Source: JAHEJJ01 sp965212205 (GTDB taxonomy: Bacteria; Bacteroidota; Bacteroidia; Flavobacteriales; Flavobacteriaceae). Taken from it: a DNA stretch of 64,000 nucleotides. A program made the position numbers and the translations under genes. The notes under the pieces are model-generated. The model did no database searches. It worked only from the letters and a program-made list of their open reading frames with translations, and was not told the origin of the DNA. Below are positions 52,300-60,971 of the stretch, one piece after another; position 1 is the stretch's first letter, and each line of letters begins with the position of its first letter. The stretch covers positions 1-64,000 of the forward strand of contig CBDBUX010000016.1 of assembly GCA_965212205.1 (NCBI GenBank), in the 5' to 3' direction.

Positions 52300-53463
52300 A
52301 TGAAATCGATTCTTATCTTAGTATTATCCGGGTTTCTGGGCCTGAATTTTTCAAGTTCAACGGCAGTAGTGCCCAATACCGACACCACAACGCAAGTAGC
52401 TCAAAAAAGCAATGCTTTGCATGATAATAAGGTCCAAATAGCACTATTGCTGGATACCAGTAATAGTATGGACGGACTGATCAACCAGGCAAAAGCTCAA
52501 TTATGGGATATCGTAAACGAATTTACCTACGCCCGATGCATTCATCGGAAAAGCCCCAGGTTAGAGATTGCCCTTTACCAGTATGGCAATAATGAGCTCT
52601 CTTCCAGAGAAGGATACATACAGCAGGTATTAGGGTTTAGCGACGACCTGGATGAAATATCACAAAAGCTCTTTTCGCTAACCACTAACGGTGGTGAAGA
52701 GTATTGCGGACAGGTTATAAATACATCTATAGACCAGCTCGATTGGAACAGAAACCCCGATCATCTCAGGATGATCTTCATTGCCGGAAATGAACCCTTT
52801 ACTCAAGGTAAGCTCGACTACCGCGATGCCATAAGCCAGGCCAAAGAAAAGGATATAGTGGTTAATACGATTTTCTGTGGAGATTATCATCAGGGTATCC
52901 AGACCCAATGGCAGAAAGGAGCCCTTCTAACCGGTGGTGAATATATGGCTATCGATCATAACCGAGAGATCGTTCATGTTCCTACCCCATATGATGAGAT
53001 TATTATCCGTTTAAATAAGAGGCTAAACAACACATATATATCATACGGATATGAAGGGTCGGCAAGAATGGCCAATCAATCGGCTCAGGATGCCAACGCC
53101 ATGGAACTGGAGGAAGCTGTAGCGGTAAAAAGAGCTGTCAGTAAAAGTTCAGGATACTACAAAAATTCGTCATGGGACCTGGTTGATGCCGCCGAAGATG
53201 ATGACTTCGATGTTGGGAAGGTAGAACGCAAGCATCTTCCTTCAGAACTGCGTTCTAAGACCGATAAGGAACTGGCAACTCATATCGCAGCCAAAAAAGC
53301 GGAACGCGACAAAATTCAAGAGGAAATCCGCGAATTGGATGCAAAACGTAAGGAATTCCTCGTCCAAAATCAGAAAGATCAACAAGGGGAATTGGAAAGT
53401 GCGATGCTCAATGCGATCAAAAAACAGGCCTCGCGGAAAAACTTAAGCTGGACAAAAAAATAG
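52300..53463 (+). CDS. Secreted von Willebrand factor A-domain protein
   Basis: This is a 387-residue protein. A signal peptide (MKSILILVLSGFLGLNFSSS) precedes a vWA domain at about 45-240 with MIDAS residues DTSNS (52-56). The second MIDAS part is near GGEEYCG (T128). The C-terminal 130 residues are charged and helical (KAERDKIQEEIRELDAKRKEF), probably a coiled coil. It would bind Mg2+ and a partner protein in the periplasm. No chaperone or ATPase neighbour exists, so the role is unknown. Confidence 0.85.
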   Translation: MKSILILVLSGFLGLNFSSSTAVVPNTDTTTQVAQKSNALHDNKVQIALLLDTSNSMDGLINQAKAQLWDIVNEFTYARCIHRKSPRLEIALYQYGNNELSSREGYIQQVLGFSDDLDEISQKLFSLTTNGGEEYCGQVINTSIDQLDWNRNPDHLRMIFIAGNEPFTQGKLDYRDAISQAKEKDIVVNTIFCGDYHQGIQTQWQKGALLTGGEYMAIDHNREIVHVPTPYDEIIIRLNKRLNNTYISYGYEGSARMANQSAQDANAMELEEAVAVKRAVSKSSGYYKNSSWDLVDAAEDDDFDVGKVERKHLPSELRSKTDKELATHIAAKKAERDKIQEEIRELDAKRKEFLVQNQKDQQGELESAMLNAIKKQASRKNLSWTKK

Positions 53464-53473
53464 AGAATGGTCT

Positions 53474-53497
53474 GCCGGCGAAAGTCGGCGGGCTTTT
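53474..53497. terminator. Terminator-like hairpin between convergent genes
   Basis: GCCGGC and GTCGGC form a stem with a GAAA loop, followed by GGGCTTTTT on the plus strand. It lies after the vWA gene and before the end of the minus-strand PorP/SprF gene. Confidence 0.6.
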
Positions 53498-53504
53498 TCG
53501 ACTT

Positions 53505-54503
53505 CTAATAATTAGCCGACGGACAAAAACAATCATATCGATTTTCGCGTTCAGGTCCGAAATCGTAACCCAGAGTTATTTGGTGAAACCCTCCATTATC
53601 CAATCGTATGTCGCCCGATTGATAAGAGTAGTTGTAGGAGAACATAAAACGATTCACATTGACACCAACAATAGGGGTAAAAAGCTGCAAGCGCTGTTCT
53701 CCAAAACTCCCATCGGACTGGAATTGGGCTCCATCGAAACTGCGTCTGTACGATAGTCCGGCCCAAACAGTACCAAAACTGACATCTTTATAAACCTTGG
53801 CATTGATATCGACTGTTTCTTCTTCTGTAAATTCGGTCAGTTGGAATAGAACGGAAGGTTCTATCCGCAAAGAAGATTTTCCAAAAATATAGCCCACCTG
53901 TACCAGGTATCTCCTCAAATTATCAAATTCAATAGCCGTATAAAGATCCCTTCCACTGCCCAGGAGATTTAGTACCGTTACATGGGTATAGAACTCCATA
54001 AAATTGTACGATGCCCCGATATCAACATTGAAATAATTCGCATTGTTTTGTCCACCACCGATGATTGGATCTGGTATTACAGATACAAATTCACTTTCAT
54101 CCAGTCTACTCTGAATAAAACCGGCACTAAGGCCAAGCGAAAGCTGATTGAGAATTCTAAAATCTTCCCCGAAAGGCAAATGATGTGCATAAGATAGTTT
54201 CAGTCCGGTTTGTGAGTGATATCCGTTGGCATCATTAAAAATAATAGCTCCAACGCCGCTTCTGGTGTCGGGAATCCTGAAATGTGCACTCAATGTCTGC
54301 AAACTGGGCGCCTCATCTACACTAAACCACTGTTTCCTGGCCGTTAACCTGATTTTACCACCTTCTCCAATTCCTGCCATAGAAGGATGTACCAGATAAT
54401 AATTATCAGCGAGGTAATCGAAATAGACCGGGAGTCCTTCCTGTGCGGTACTTAAAAGACTAAAACAGCAAAACGAAAAGAATAGGATCAGCCGATTTTT
54501 CAT
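53505..54503 (-). CDS. Second PorP/SprF-family membrane protein
   Basis: This is a 332-residue outer membrane protein with a signal peptide (MKNRLILFFSFCCFSLLSTA). DYLADNYYLVHPSMAGIGEGGKIRL is a variant of the family opening. Beta-barrel strands follow. Two Cys near the end (RYDCFCPSANY) are unusual. A TAnnTTTG element (TATATTTG, minus strand, 54540-54547) lies 37 bp upstream. No adhesin is adjacent, unlike the copy at 44307-45296. Confidence 0.88.
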   Translation of the reverse strand: MKNRLILFFSFCCFSLLSTAQEGLPVYFDYLADNYYLVHPSMAGIGEGGKIRLTARKQWFSVDEAPSLQTLSAHFRIPDTRSGVGAIIFNDANGYHSQTGLKLSYAHHLPFGEDFRILNQLSLGLSAGFIQSRLDESEFVSVIPDPIIGGGQNNANYFNVDIGASYNFMEFYTHVTVLNLLGSGRDLYTAIEFDNLRRYLVQVGYIFGKSSLRIEPSVLFQLTEFTEEETVDINAKVYKDVSFGTVWAGLSYRRSFDGAQFQSDGSFGEQRLQLFTPIVGVNVNRFMFSYNYSYQSGDIRLDNGGFHQITLGYDFGPERENRYDCFCPSANY

Positions 54504-54539
54504 CTACGAAGATTGGGGTGCTTAGTTATTGATTGTCTC

Positions 54540-54547
54540 CAAATATA
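54540..54547 (-). promoter_or_regulatory. TAnnTTTG -7 element of the PorP/SprF gene
   Basis: TATATTTG on the minus strand is an exact match to the consensus. A -33 box was not found at the right distance. Confidence 0.4.
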
Positions 54548-54604
54548 ATGTATAACGGATGAAAGAGAGCTTTAGTATATCCTTCGAAGCTCGGAAAATG
54601 GTTG

Positions 54605-54612
54605 TATTTTTG
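54605..54612 (+). promoter_or_regulatory. TAnnTTTG -7 element very close to the nfu start
   Basis: TATTTTTG fits the consensus. The ATG codons at 54622 and 54628 are only 9 and 15 bp beyond it, so the mRNA would be leaderless or nearly so. Confidence 0.4.
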
Positions 54613-54621
54613 TGAAAATTC

Positions 54622-55530
54622 ATGCTGATGAAAGAGTATAATATCACCGTTAAGAAAACAACGAATCCGGCCATCCTCAAATTCGAGGCAAATGATTTCC
54701 TGATTGAAACTGGAAATTTTGAGTTTAAAAATATAGATGAGGCCAGTAATTCGCCGCTAGCACAGCAGCTTTTTTACCTTCCGTTTATTAAAACTGTTTA
54801 CATTTCAGGGAATTTTATCGCTCTTGAACGATTCGATATTGTGGAATGGGACGATGTAAAAGACGAGGTGGCCCAGCAACTTGTGGAATACCTTAATTCG
54901 GGGGCTCCGTTGATCCTTGAAGAAGAAGAAAAATCCACGAATATCGCTACTACCGTCTATGCGGAGGTAACCCCTAATCCTGCCGTAATGAAATTTGTAG
55001 CCAATCGCAAGATCGTGCCGGCCATGTTCGAATTTAAGAACATCGATGAAGCAACTACTTCGGCCCTGGCCACCCAACTTTTTGGTCTGCCTTATGTAAA
55101 AGAAGTGTTTCTCGATGAGAATTACATCTCTGTTACCAAATATGAGGTAACCTCTTGGGAAGAGATTACCATGGAACTGAGAGAAATGATCAGGGAATTT
55201 TTGGCTTCAGGTAAAACTGTTGTGTCGGAAAAAGCTAAAAAGATAGGCCATCAAGGCAACAATGTACCATCCGGGCAGACAGATTTGGATCCCACTTCCC
55301 TGGAGATCATCAGTATCTTAGATGAATATGTGAAACCCGCCGTGGCGAGCGATGGTGGTAATATTCTTTTCCAATCTTATGAACCCGAAAGCAAAAAGGT
55401 AAATGTAATACTGCAGGGGGCTTGTAGCGGTTGTCCTTCTTCTACTTTTACCCTTAGAAATGGTATTGAGACCATGCTTAAAAATATGCTGGGCGATAAG
55501 GTCGGAGAAGTGGTCGCGATCAACGGCTGA
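54622..55530 (+). CDS. Nfu-type iron-sulfur scaffold with duplicated N-domain
   Basis: This is a 302-residue cytoplasmic protein. Two tandem Nfu_N domains (about 4-95 and 112-200) share LKFEAN/MKFVAN and FEFKNIDEA. The C-terminal NifU domain (about 225-302) has C268-S-G-C271, which holds the Fe-S cluster. It would deliver clusters to target enzymes. The longest start is 54622; ATG 54628 is equally possible and fits the promoter better. Single N-domains are usual in most bacteria. Confidence 0.92.
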   Translation: MLMKEYNITVKKTTNPAILKFEANDFLIETGNFEFKNIDEASNSPLAQQLFYLPFIKTVYISGNFIALERFDIVEWDDVKDEVAQQLVEYLNSGAPLILEEEEKSTNIATTVYAEVTPNPAVMKFVANRKIVPAMFEFKNIDEATTSALATQLFGLPYVKEVFLDENYISVTKYEVTSWEEITMELREMIREFLASGKTVVSEKAKKIGHQGNNVPSGQTDLDPTSLEIISILDEYVKPAVASDGGNILFQSYEPESKKVNVILQGACSGCPSSTFTLRNGIETMLKNMLGDKVGEVVAING

Positions 55531-55600
55531 TTTCGGCAACTTTATTAGCCAAATATAGGAGGATTCACTACCTTTAGGGTAATCCAAAAAAATAGTATTC

Positions 55601-55801
55601 ATGTCTGTATTAAAAGTTATAGAAATCCTCGCGAATTCTGATAAAAGTTGGGAAGATGCCACTCAAAAAGCTGTGACACAAGCTTCAAGATCAGTTAAAA
55701 AAATCCGTTCTGTTTATGTAAATGAACAAAGTGCTACCGTCGACGATGGTAAGATATCAGAATTCAGGGTGAATGTAAAGATCACTTTCGAAGTGGTCTG
55801 A
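55601..55801 (+). CDS. Dodecin (flavin-binding)
   Basis: This 66-residue protein of the dodecin family has one helix between beta strands. SVLKVIEILANSDKSWEDATQKAV and the VKKIRSVYVNEQSATVDDGKI block with the end YRVNVKITFEV are typical (here FRVNVKITFEVV). The canonical Trp is present at W17. It stores or sequesters flavins as a 12-mer. It is followed by a terminator at 55822-55847. Confidence 0.95.
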   Translation: MSVLKVIEILANSDKSWEDATQKAVTQASRSVKKIRSVYVNEQSATVDDGKISEFRVNVKITFEVV

Positions 55802-55821
55802 TAGCGCTGTTGCTAAGTTAT

Positions 55822-55847
55822 AAAGCGCCTGTGGGCGCTTTTTTTTT
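55822..55847 (+). terminator. Intrinsic terminator after dodecin
   Basis: AAAGCGCC and GGCGCTTT form an 8-bp stem with loop TGTG, followed by a run of T. It separates dodecin from the next gene. Confidence 0.9.
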
Positions 55848-55868
55848 ACATAACCTTTTCTTCAAAAG

Positions 55869-57980
55869 ATGAATTCTCCAGGTACATGGGGTGTACTTCT
55901 ATGCTCGCTAACGGTATTTTCACAAAATCCTAAGGAAATGACCCACAAACATACCAATGGTTTGATTAACGAATCGAGCCCATATTTGCTTCAACATGCC
56001 CACAATCCAGTAGATTGGTTTGCCTGGAAACCCGAGATTCTCGAAAGGGCAAAACAGGAAAACAAGCTTCTGCTGATAAGCATTGGATATGCTGCCTGTC
56101 ATTGGTGTCATGTTATGGAAAGGGAATGTTTTGAGGATGAAGAAGTAGCCCAAACTATGAATACCCATTTTATCAACATTAAAGTTGACAGGGAAGAACG
56201 ACCCGATGTAGATCACATTTACATGGACGCCCTACAAATGATGACCGGTCATGGAGGATGGCCTTTAAATATAGTTGCGCTGCCCGATGGCCGCCCATTC
56301 TGGGGAGCTACTTTTGTGAAAAAGGAGCAATGGATACGGGCATTGGAACAACTCGCAAGAATATTCAAAGAAGATCCCGAAAAAATACAGACCTACGCCA
56401 CTGATCTTGCAAAGGGTATCAGACAGATCAACCTGGTTACCGATGAGGTCGCCGATGGAATTATGTCTCGAGAAGAATTGAAAAAATTGATAGAGAACTG
56501 GTACCGTCGTTTCGATACCAAAATGGGTGGGTATAACCGGGCTCCAAAATTCATGATGCCCGGAAATCTGGATTTTCTCCTTCACTATACCTGGTTAAAT
56601 AAAGACGAAGAGCTCGATGACTATGTAAAGACCACCTTAACCAGGATGGCTTATGGGGGGGTCTTCGACCAAATCGGTGGCGGATTTGCCAGATATTCGG
56701 TAGATGCCCGGTGGCATGTCCCACACTTCGAAAAAATGCTATATGATAATGCCCTTCTCACCAGGGTTTATGCGAAGGCCTATGGGCAGACCGGCAATGA
56801 ATTATACGCCGATGTCGTCCGCAGAACTATTACATTCTTAGAGGCCGAATTGATGAATGCCGATGGCGGGTTTTATTCATCGCTAGACGCCGACAGTCTG
56901 GATGATGAGGGTAATCTAGAAGAGGGGGCTTATTATGTCTGGACGGAAAAGGAACTGAAAAATTTACTAGGCGATCTCTTTCCGATTTTCAAAGACTACT
57001 TTAACATCAATAGTTATGGCCATTGGGAGCATGGAAATTATGTTCTGATAAGAGATTTACCAGATCCGGAAGTGGCGAAAAAACATCGGATTGGTGTTGA
57101 AGACCTTCAGAGCAAGATCGAAAAATGCCGGGAGCTATTGTTGGCAGCAAGGGCAAAAAGAAGTCGGCCCAGACTCGATGATAAGATCCTGTGTTCCTGG
57201 AACGGTCTGATGCTTAAAGGGCTCACCGACGCCTATAGATTCCTGGGTGATGAGAACTATTTACATCTTGCGAAACAAAGCGCCGTTTTTCTACAAAAGA
57301 ATTTTATAAGGAAACCCGAGGGTCTTTACCATACACATAAAGACGGCAAAAGCAGTATCTCAGGCTATCTGGAAGACTATGCTGCCCTAATCGATGGTTA
57401 TCTGGGGTTATACGAAGTTACTTTTGAGGAGAAATGGTTGTTTGCGGCCAAAGATCTGGCAGAACAATGTCTCCGTAATTATTACGATGAAGAAAGCGGA
57501 CTGTTCTTCTTTAGCTCAAAAAAAGAGGATTTTACCATCCGACGAACACTGGAAACGGCAGACAATGTGATCCCTGCTTCCAACTCTATAATGTGCAATA
57601 ATCTCTTTAAGCTTTCAAGGTTCTTTCTGGAATCAGATTTTGATAAGCATGCACTCGGTATGACACTGCAAATGCAAAAGAGGATCATGGACCAGCCCGG
57701 CAGCCATGCCAATTGGTTGAATAGCGTATTGTATCATTCTTCCGCTTTTAATGAAATTGCTATAGTAGGCGATGATTTTTTAGAGAAAGCGAAATCGCTG
57801 CAGCACAATTTTCTCCCAAATAGTATTATTACTGCAACTGCCAAAAGCGGTGGAATCGAACTGTTGAAAAACCGCTATAAACAAGGTAGTACGCTAATCT
57901 ATATTTGTGAAAATGGTAGCTGCAAATTGCCTGTAGAAACCGTTGAAGATGCGATGAAACAGTTGTCTGTTGCCAATTGA
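55869..57980 (+). CDS. DUF255 thioredoxin-like domain protein (YyaL/SSP411 family)
   Basis: This is a 703-residue protein. DUF255 at about 25-185 has the thioredoxin-like CHWC (C77-H-W-C80). The rest is an (alpha/alpha)6 barrel resembling mannose epimerase-like enzymes, with DARWHVPHFEKMLYDNALL in the middle. The family is widespread, and its function is not settled. The longest start is 55869 and adds a weakly hydrophobic leader; ATG 55938 preceded by AAGGAA fits the conserved opening (THKHTNGLINESSPYLLQHA) better. It is monocistronic. Confidence 0.9.
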   Translation: MNSPGTWGVLLCSLTVFSQNPKEMTHKHTNGLINESSPYLLQHAHNPVDWFAWKPEILERAKQENKLLLISIGYAACHWCHVMERECFEDEEVAQTMNTHFINIKVDREERPDVDHIYMDALQMMTGHGGWPLNIVALPDGRPFWGATFVKKEQWIRALEQLARIFKEDPEKIQTYATDLAKGIRQINLVTDEVADGIMSREELKKLIENWYRRFDTKMGGYNRAPKFMMPGNLDFLLHYTWLNKDEELDDYVKTTLTRMAYGGVFDQIGGGFARYSVDARWHVPHFEKMLYDNALLTRVYAKAYGQTGNELYADVVRRTITFLEAELMNADGGFYSSLDADSLDDEGNLEEGAYYVWTEKELKNLLGDLFPIFKDYFNINSYGHWEHGNYVLIRDLPDPEVAKKHRIGVEDLQSKIEKCRELLLAARAKRSRPRLDDKILCSWNGLMLKGLTDAYRFLGDENYLHLAKQSAVFLQKNFIRKPEGLYHTHKDGKSSISGYLEDYAALIDGYLGLYEVTFEEKWLFAAKDLAEQCLRNYYDEESGLFFFSSKKEDFTIRRTLETADNVIPASNSIMCNNLFKLSRFFLESDFDKHALGMTLQMQKRIMDQPGSHANWLNSVLYHSSAFNEIAIVGDDFLEKAKSLQHNFLPNSIITATAKSGGIELLKNRYKQGSTLIYICENGSCKLPVETVEDAMKQLSVAN

Positions 57981-57998
57981 AATCATATTGATAACGCC

Positions 57999-58029
57999 TT
58001 GAAAACCCCATAAATCTTGTTTAAATTTG
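57999..58029 (+). promoter_or_regulatory. Bacteroidota-type promoter of mscS
   Basis: TTG (57999-58001), 20 nt, then TAAATTTG (58022-58029) matches the TTG-N19-21-TAnnTTTG consensus. It lies 18 bp before ATG 58048. This is the clearest promoter in the window. Confidence 0.65.
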
Positions 58030-58047
58030 CAGCACTAAATATTGGCT

Positions 58048-58896
58048 ATGAAAAAATTTCAGGATTATCAGCAACATATAGATAATGCCATCGATTGGTT
58101 CTGGAGCATTGCACCGGATATCATTATGGCCATGATCATCCTGTTGGCAGGCCTTTGGGTGATCGGACTGATCTCTCGTTTGTTAAGGCGTTACTTTGAC
58201 AGGGTCGACTATGACCCAACCCTGGAATCATTTTTATATAGCCTGATCAGGGTGAGCTTAAAAGTAATCCTGGTCGTATTGGTGATTACACAATTAGGCG
58301 TCAAAACCTCATCCCTGGTTGCAGTTCTCGCCTCTGCGGGTATCGCAATAGGACTGGCATTACAAGGTTCTTTGTCCAATTTTGCCGGTGGGATACTGAT
58401 CTTCGTCTTTAAACCTTTTAAGGTGGGTGATTTTATCTCAGCACAGGGTATCGATGGTACGGTGAAAGAAATCTCAATATTCACTACAAAACTCACCACA
58501 TTCGGCAATCAGATCGCCATTGTACCCAACGGACCTCTTTCGAACAATAACATTGTAAACTATAACGCCGAAAGTATCCGGCGAGACAAGATCAATGTGG
58601 GTATCGGCTATGAATCTGATATTAAAATTGCAAAACAAATCCTGCTCGATATATGTTCGGAGAACGTTACTATTCTAAAAGAACCCGCTCCGGAAGTCTA
58701 TGTCGACTCATTGGGCGATAGTTCTGTGGTACTTACGCTTCGCTTCTGGGCTAAAAATGAAGATTTCTGGGGTGCTCATTTCCATACCATCGAAGCGCTT
58801 AAAAACCGTTTCGACGAGTCTGGTATTAAGATCCCATTCCCACAGATGGAAGTGCATACCACCAGCCTGGCGACCCAGAGTGAATTAACAAATTAA
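58048..58896 (+). CDS. MscS-family mechanosensitive channel
   Basis: This is a protein of about 282 residues. A TTG at 58042 extends the frame by two codons, but ATG 58048 is preferred. Three membrane helices lie at about 25-45, 60-80 and 83-115; the last carries the Gly/Ala-rich pore motif (ASAGIAIGLALQGSLSNFAGG). The beta domain follows (GDFISAQGIDGTVKEISIF, VPNGPLSNNNIVNY) and then the alpha/beta cap. It opens on hypo-osmotic shock. It overlaps the stop region of the convergent tsaB gene by 4 bp. Confidence 0.93.
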   Translation: MKKFQDYQQHIDNAIDWFWSIAPDIIMAMIILLAGLWVIGLISRLLRRYFDRVDYDPTLESFLYSLIRVSLKVILVVLVITQLGVKTSSLVAVLASAGIAIGLALQGSLSNFAGGILIFVFKPFKVGDFISAQGIDGTVKEISIFTTKLTTFGNQIAIVPNGPLSNNNIVNYNAESIRRDKINVGIGYESDIKIAKQILLDICSENVTILKEPAPEVYVDSLGDSSVVLTLRFWAKNEDFWGAHFHTIEALKNRFDESGIKIPFPQMEVHTTSLATQSELTN

Positions 58897-59570
58897 GATT
58901 CCTTCTTTGGTTTCGTTACAATGAAATCCTTTAAGTAAAAGGGTTCAAAATATGCCGTATTCTCAAATGTTTTCTTGCTAAAAGCATCGTACGACAATAT
59001 GGCCATGGTTTTGGCCGATGGAACCAATTCGGGTAAGTATTTCAGATCAGCACCTCGAAGGAGCTCCCGGCATTTTATTGAACCATTGCCTAGCAGGTGT
59101 ACGGGTTCTTGATTTATAAATTCCGAAAAGGAATTTTCATCGACCACCTCAGCCCAGGTGGGTTTAATCAGTTTTCCTGTATGATCAAAAACTGCGGCGT
59201 AGACTTCCATTCGCCGGGCATCGAGTAACGGAATTATATAACCACTTTCTACAGAAACCGAACAGGCCATACTCTCCAGTGTATCAACTGAAATCAAAGG
59301 GATATCAAGGGCATAACAAAGGCCTTTGGCAGTGGAAACTCCAATGCGCAGACCTGTGTAAGAACCCGGGCCCTTGCTTACGGCTACGGCATCGAGGTCT
59401 TTAAGCTCTACCTTAGCCTCTTCCATGCTACGTTCAATAAAAAGATGCAATTGTTCGGAATGAGAATAGCGCGCATGATCTTCCTCGATCAGAGAAAGGT
59501 TCTTTCCATCGCGTGCAATCGACACCGAGCAATTGGTGGTAGCGGTTTCAAGATTAAGAACTATGGCCAT
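58893..59570 (-). CDS. tsaB: TsaB, tRNA threonylcarbamoyladenosine component
   Basis: This is a 225-residue cytoplasmic ASKHA-fold protein. ILVLNLETATTNCSVSIA (here VLNLETATTNCSVS) and AVSKGPGSYTGLRIGVSTAKGL are diagnostic. It forms the TsaBD(E) complex that makes t6A37 of ANN-decoding tRNAs. It lies 17 bp after the TolC gene at the end of the efflux operon, but a TATATTTG -7 element (59578-59585, minus) suggests its own leaderless transcript. Confidence 0.95.
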   Translation of the reverse strand: MAIVLNLETATTNCSVSIARDGKNLSLIEEDHARYSHSEQLHLFIERSMEEAKVELKDLDAVAVSKGPGSYTGLRIGVSTAKGLCYALDIPLISVDTLESMACSVSVESGYIIPLLDARRMEVYAAVFDHTGKLIKPTWAEVVDENSFSEFINQEPVHLLGNGSIKCRELLRGADLKYLPELVPSAKTMAILSYDAFSKKTFENTAYFEPFYLKDFIVTKPKKES

Positions 59571-59577
59571 AAGGCCA

Positions 59578-59585
59578 CAAATATA
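59578..59585 (-). promoter_or_regulatory. TAnnTTTG -7 element before tsaB
   Basis: TATATTTG on the minus strand is an exact match, 7 bp before the start codon at 59570. No -33 box is seen at the normal distance. Confidence 0.35.
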
Positions 59586-59587
59586 CT

Positions 59588-60928
59588 CTAGTTTAAAACA
59601 ATCGGCAGCCCGAAATAGAACTCCAGGATCTTAATCCTGAAAATATATTCATATTTGGTCCGGATGGCATCCGCAGCCGCATCGTCACGTCTGGCTTGTG
59701 CCTGACCATAGTCGAAGGCATTCATCAGACCAACATCGTAACGCTCTCTGGCATAATCCAGGGAAGTCTGCCGGGCTTCAAGTGTCTTCTCCGCCGCTTC
59801 ATAAGCCTTACCAAAACTCTGGACATCAACATAGGCCTGGTTGATAGTAGTCTCCAGTTCGAGTTTGTTCTGTTCGAACTGCACCTTAGCCTTTTCAAGT
59901 GATATTTTTGACCTTTTGATACTGTTTCGGGTACTGTTCCCGTTAAATACCGGAATGTTGACCTGGCCACCGAAAGATATCCCGTCATTGGTCCAAAGCT
60001 GGTTTTCGAAAGGAACCACTATACCGGTAACCGGATCAAAGAAATTATCGGAATATCGTGTGTTATAATTGAAAAATGCACCCAGAGTAGGGAAATTCGA
60101 TGCTTTGGCAATAGACAGGTCTTTCTCAGCGAGCTCTACATTGGCCTGCGAGAATTTAATGTCGTTCCTGAAATCCATCGCTTTTGTGAAGATCTCCTTG
60201 GGATTATTGTCCAAAATTTCGGACAGTGGAACTTCGAACTCTTCATCGGCAATATCAAAATTTTCATAGTCTGTAATCTGTAATAACTGCGCAAGATTAA
60301 TAAGCGCAATAGTTACCAGGCTCTCTCCGTTAACGATCGCCTGCTCCTGGTTCGCGGCGGTCGCCTCGATTTCGAGCAAATCACCGCGAGGAACCACGCC
60401 AGATTCTACCAGTTCCTTTGTCCTTTTAAGATCTTGTTCGGTTACAACATATTGCGCCCTGGCCACTTTAAGGGATTCCTTGTTAGACAATACCTGTAAA
60501 TAGGAATTGGCCACATTAAGACGGATGTCGTCGACCAGATCATCGCGTCGGTACTGGTTGGCTATAGCGTTGAGTTTAGCCCTGTTCAATTGATGTATAT
60601 TTCGCAGGCCATCAAAGATGTTTAATTGAGAACTAACCACACCCGAGGAGGTAAATTGAGTGGCATTTACCGGTTCCTGAGTTGTAGGGTCGAAAGAAAG
60701 ACCGGTATTGACCGCAGCGTTCAATTGTCCGTTCAGCGTTGGCAGGAAATTACCGATCGCATCCGATTTATCTATCTTAGCATCTTCCAGATCAAGCTCA
60801 AATTGCTGGACCGTGAGATTGTTTTCCACCGCATAGGTTACACATTCTTCCAAAGTCCATTTCCTCTGCTGGGCTTGTAAGCCGAGGGCAAGAGACATTA
60901 CCAGAATTACAGTTAACTTAAGTTTCAT
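59588..60928 (-). CDS. TolC-family outer membrane efflux protein
   Basis: This 446-residue outer membrane channel subunit has a signal peptide (MKLKLTVILVMSLALGLQA). The typical start KWTLEECVTYAVENNLTVQQ is followed by two helical halves; YARERYDVGLMNAFDYGQAQ is a conserved late block. There is no lipobox Cys, unlike the NodT-type protein at 8309-9676. It belongs with the MacA-like adaptor and MacB-like permeases encoded upstream on the minus strand. Confidence 0.93.
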   Translation of the reverse strand: MKLKLTVILVMSLALGLQAQQRKWTLEECVTYAVENNLTVQQFELDLEDAKIDKSDAIGNFLPTLNGQLNAAVNTGLSFDPTTQEPVNATQFTSSGVVSSQLNIFDGLRNIHQLNRAKLNAIANQYRRDDLVDDIRLNVANSYLQVLSNKESLKVARAQYVVTEQDLKRTKELVESGVVPRGDLLEIEATAANQEQAIVNGESLVTIALINLAQLLQITDYENFDIADEEFEVPLSEILDNNPKEIFTKAMDFRNDIKFSQANVELAEKDLSIAKASNFPTLGAFFNYNTRYSDNFFDPVTGIVVPFENQLWTNDGISFGGQVNIPVFNGNSTRNSIKRSKISLEKAKVQFEQNKLELETTINQAYVDVQSFGKAYEAAEKTLEARQTSLDYARERYDVGLMNAFDYGQAQARRDDAAADAIRTKYEYIFRIKILEFYFGLPIVLN

Positions 60929-60971
60929 ATTCGTCTTTTGATTGTATTATTATTCAGTGATTGATCGTCTG

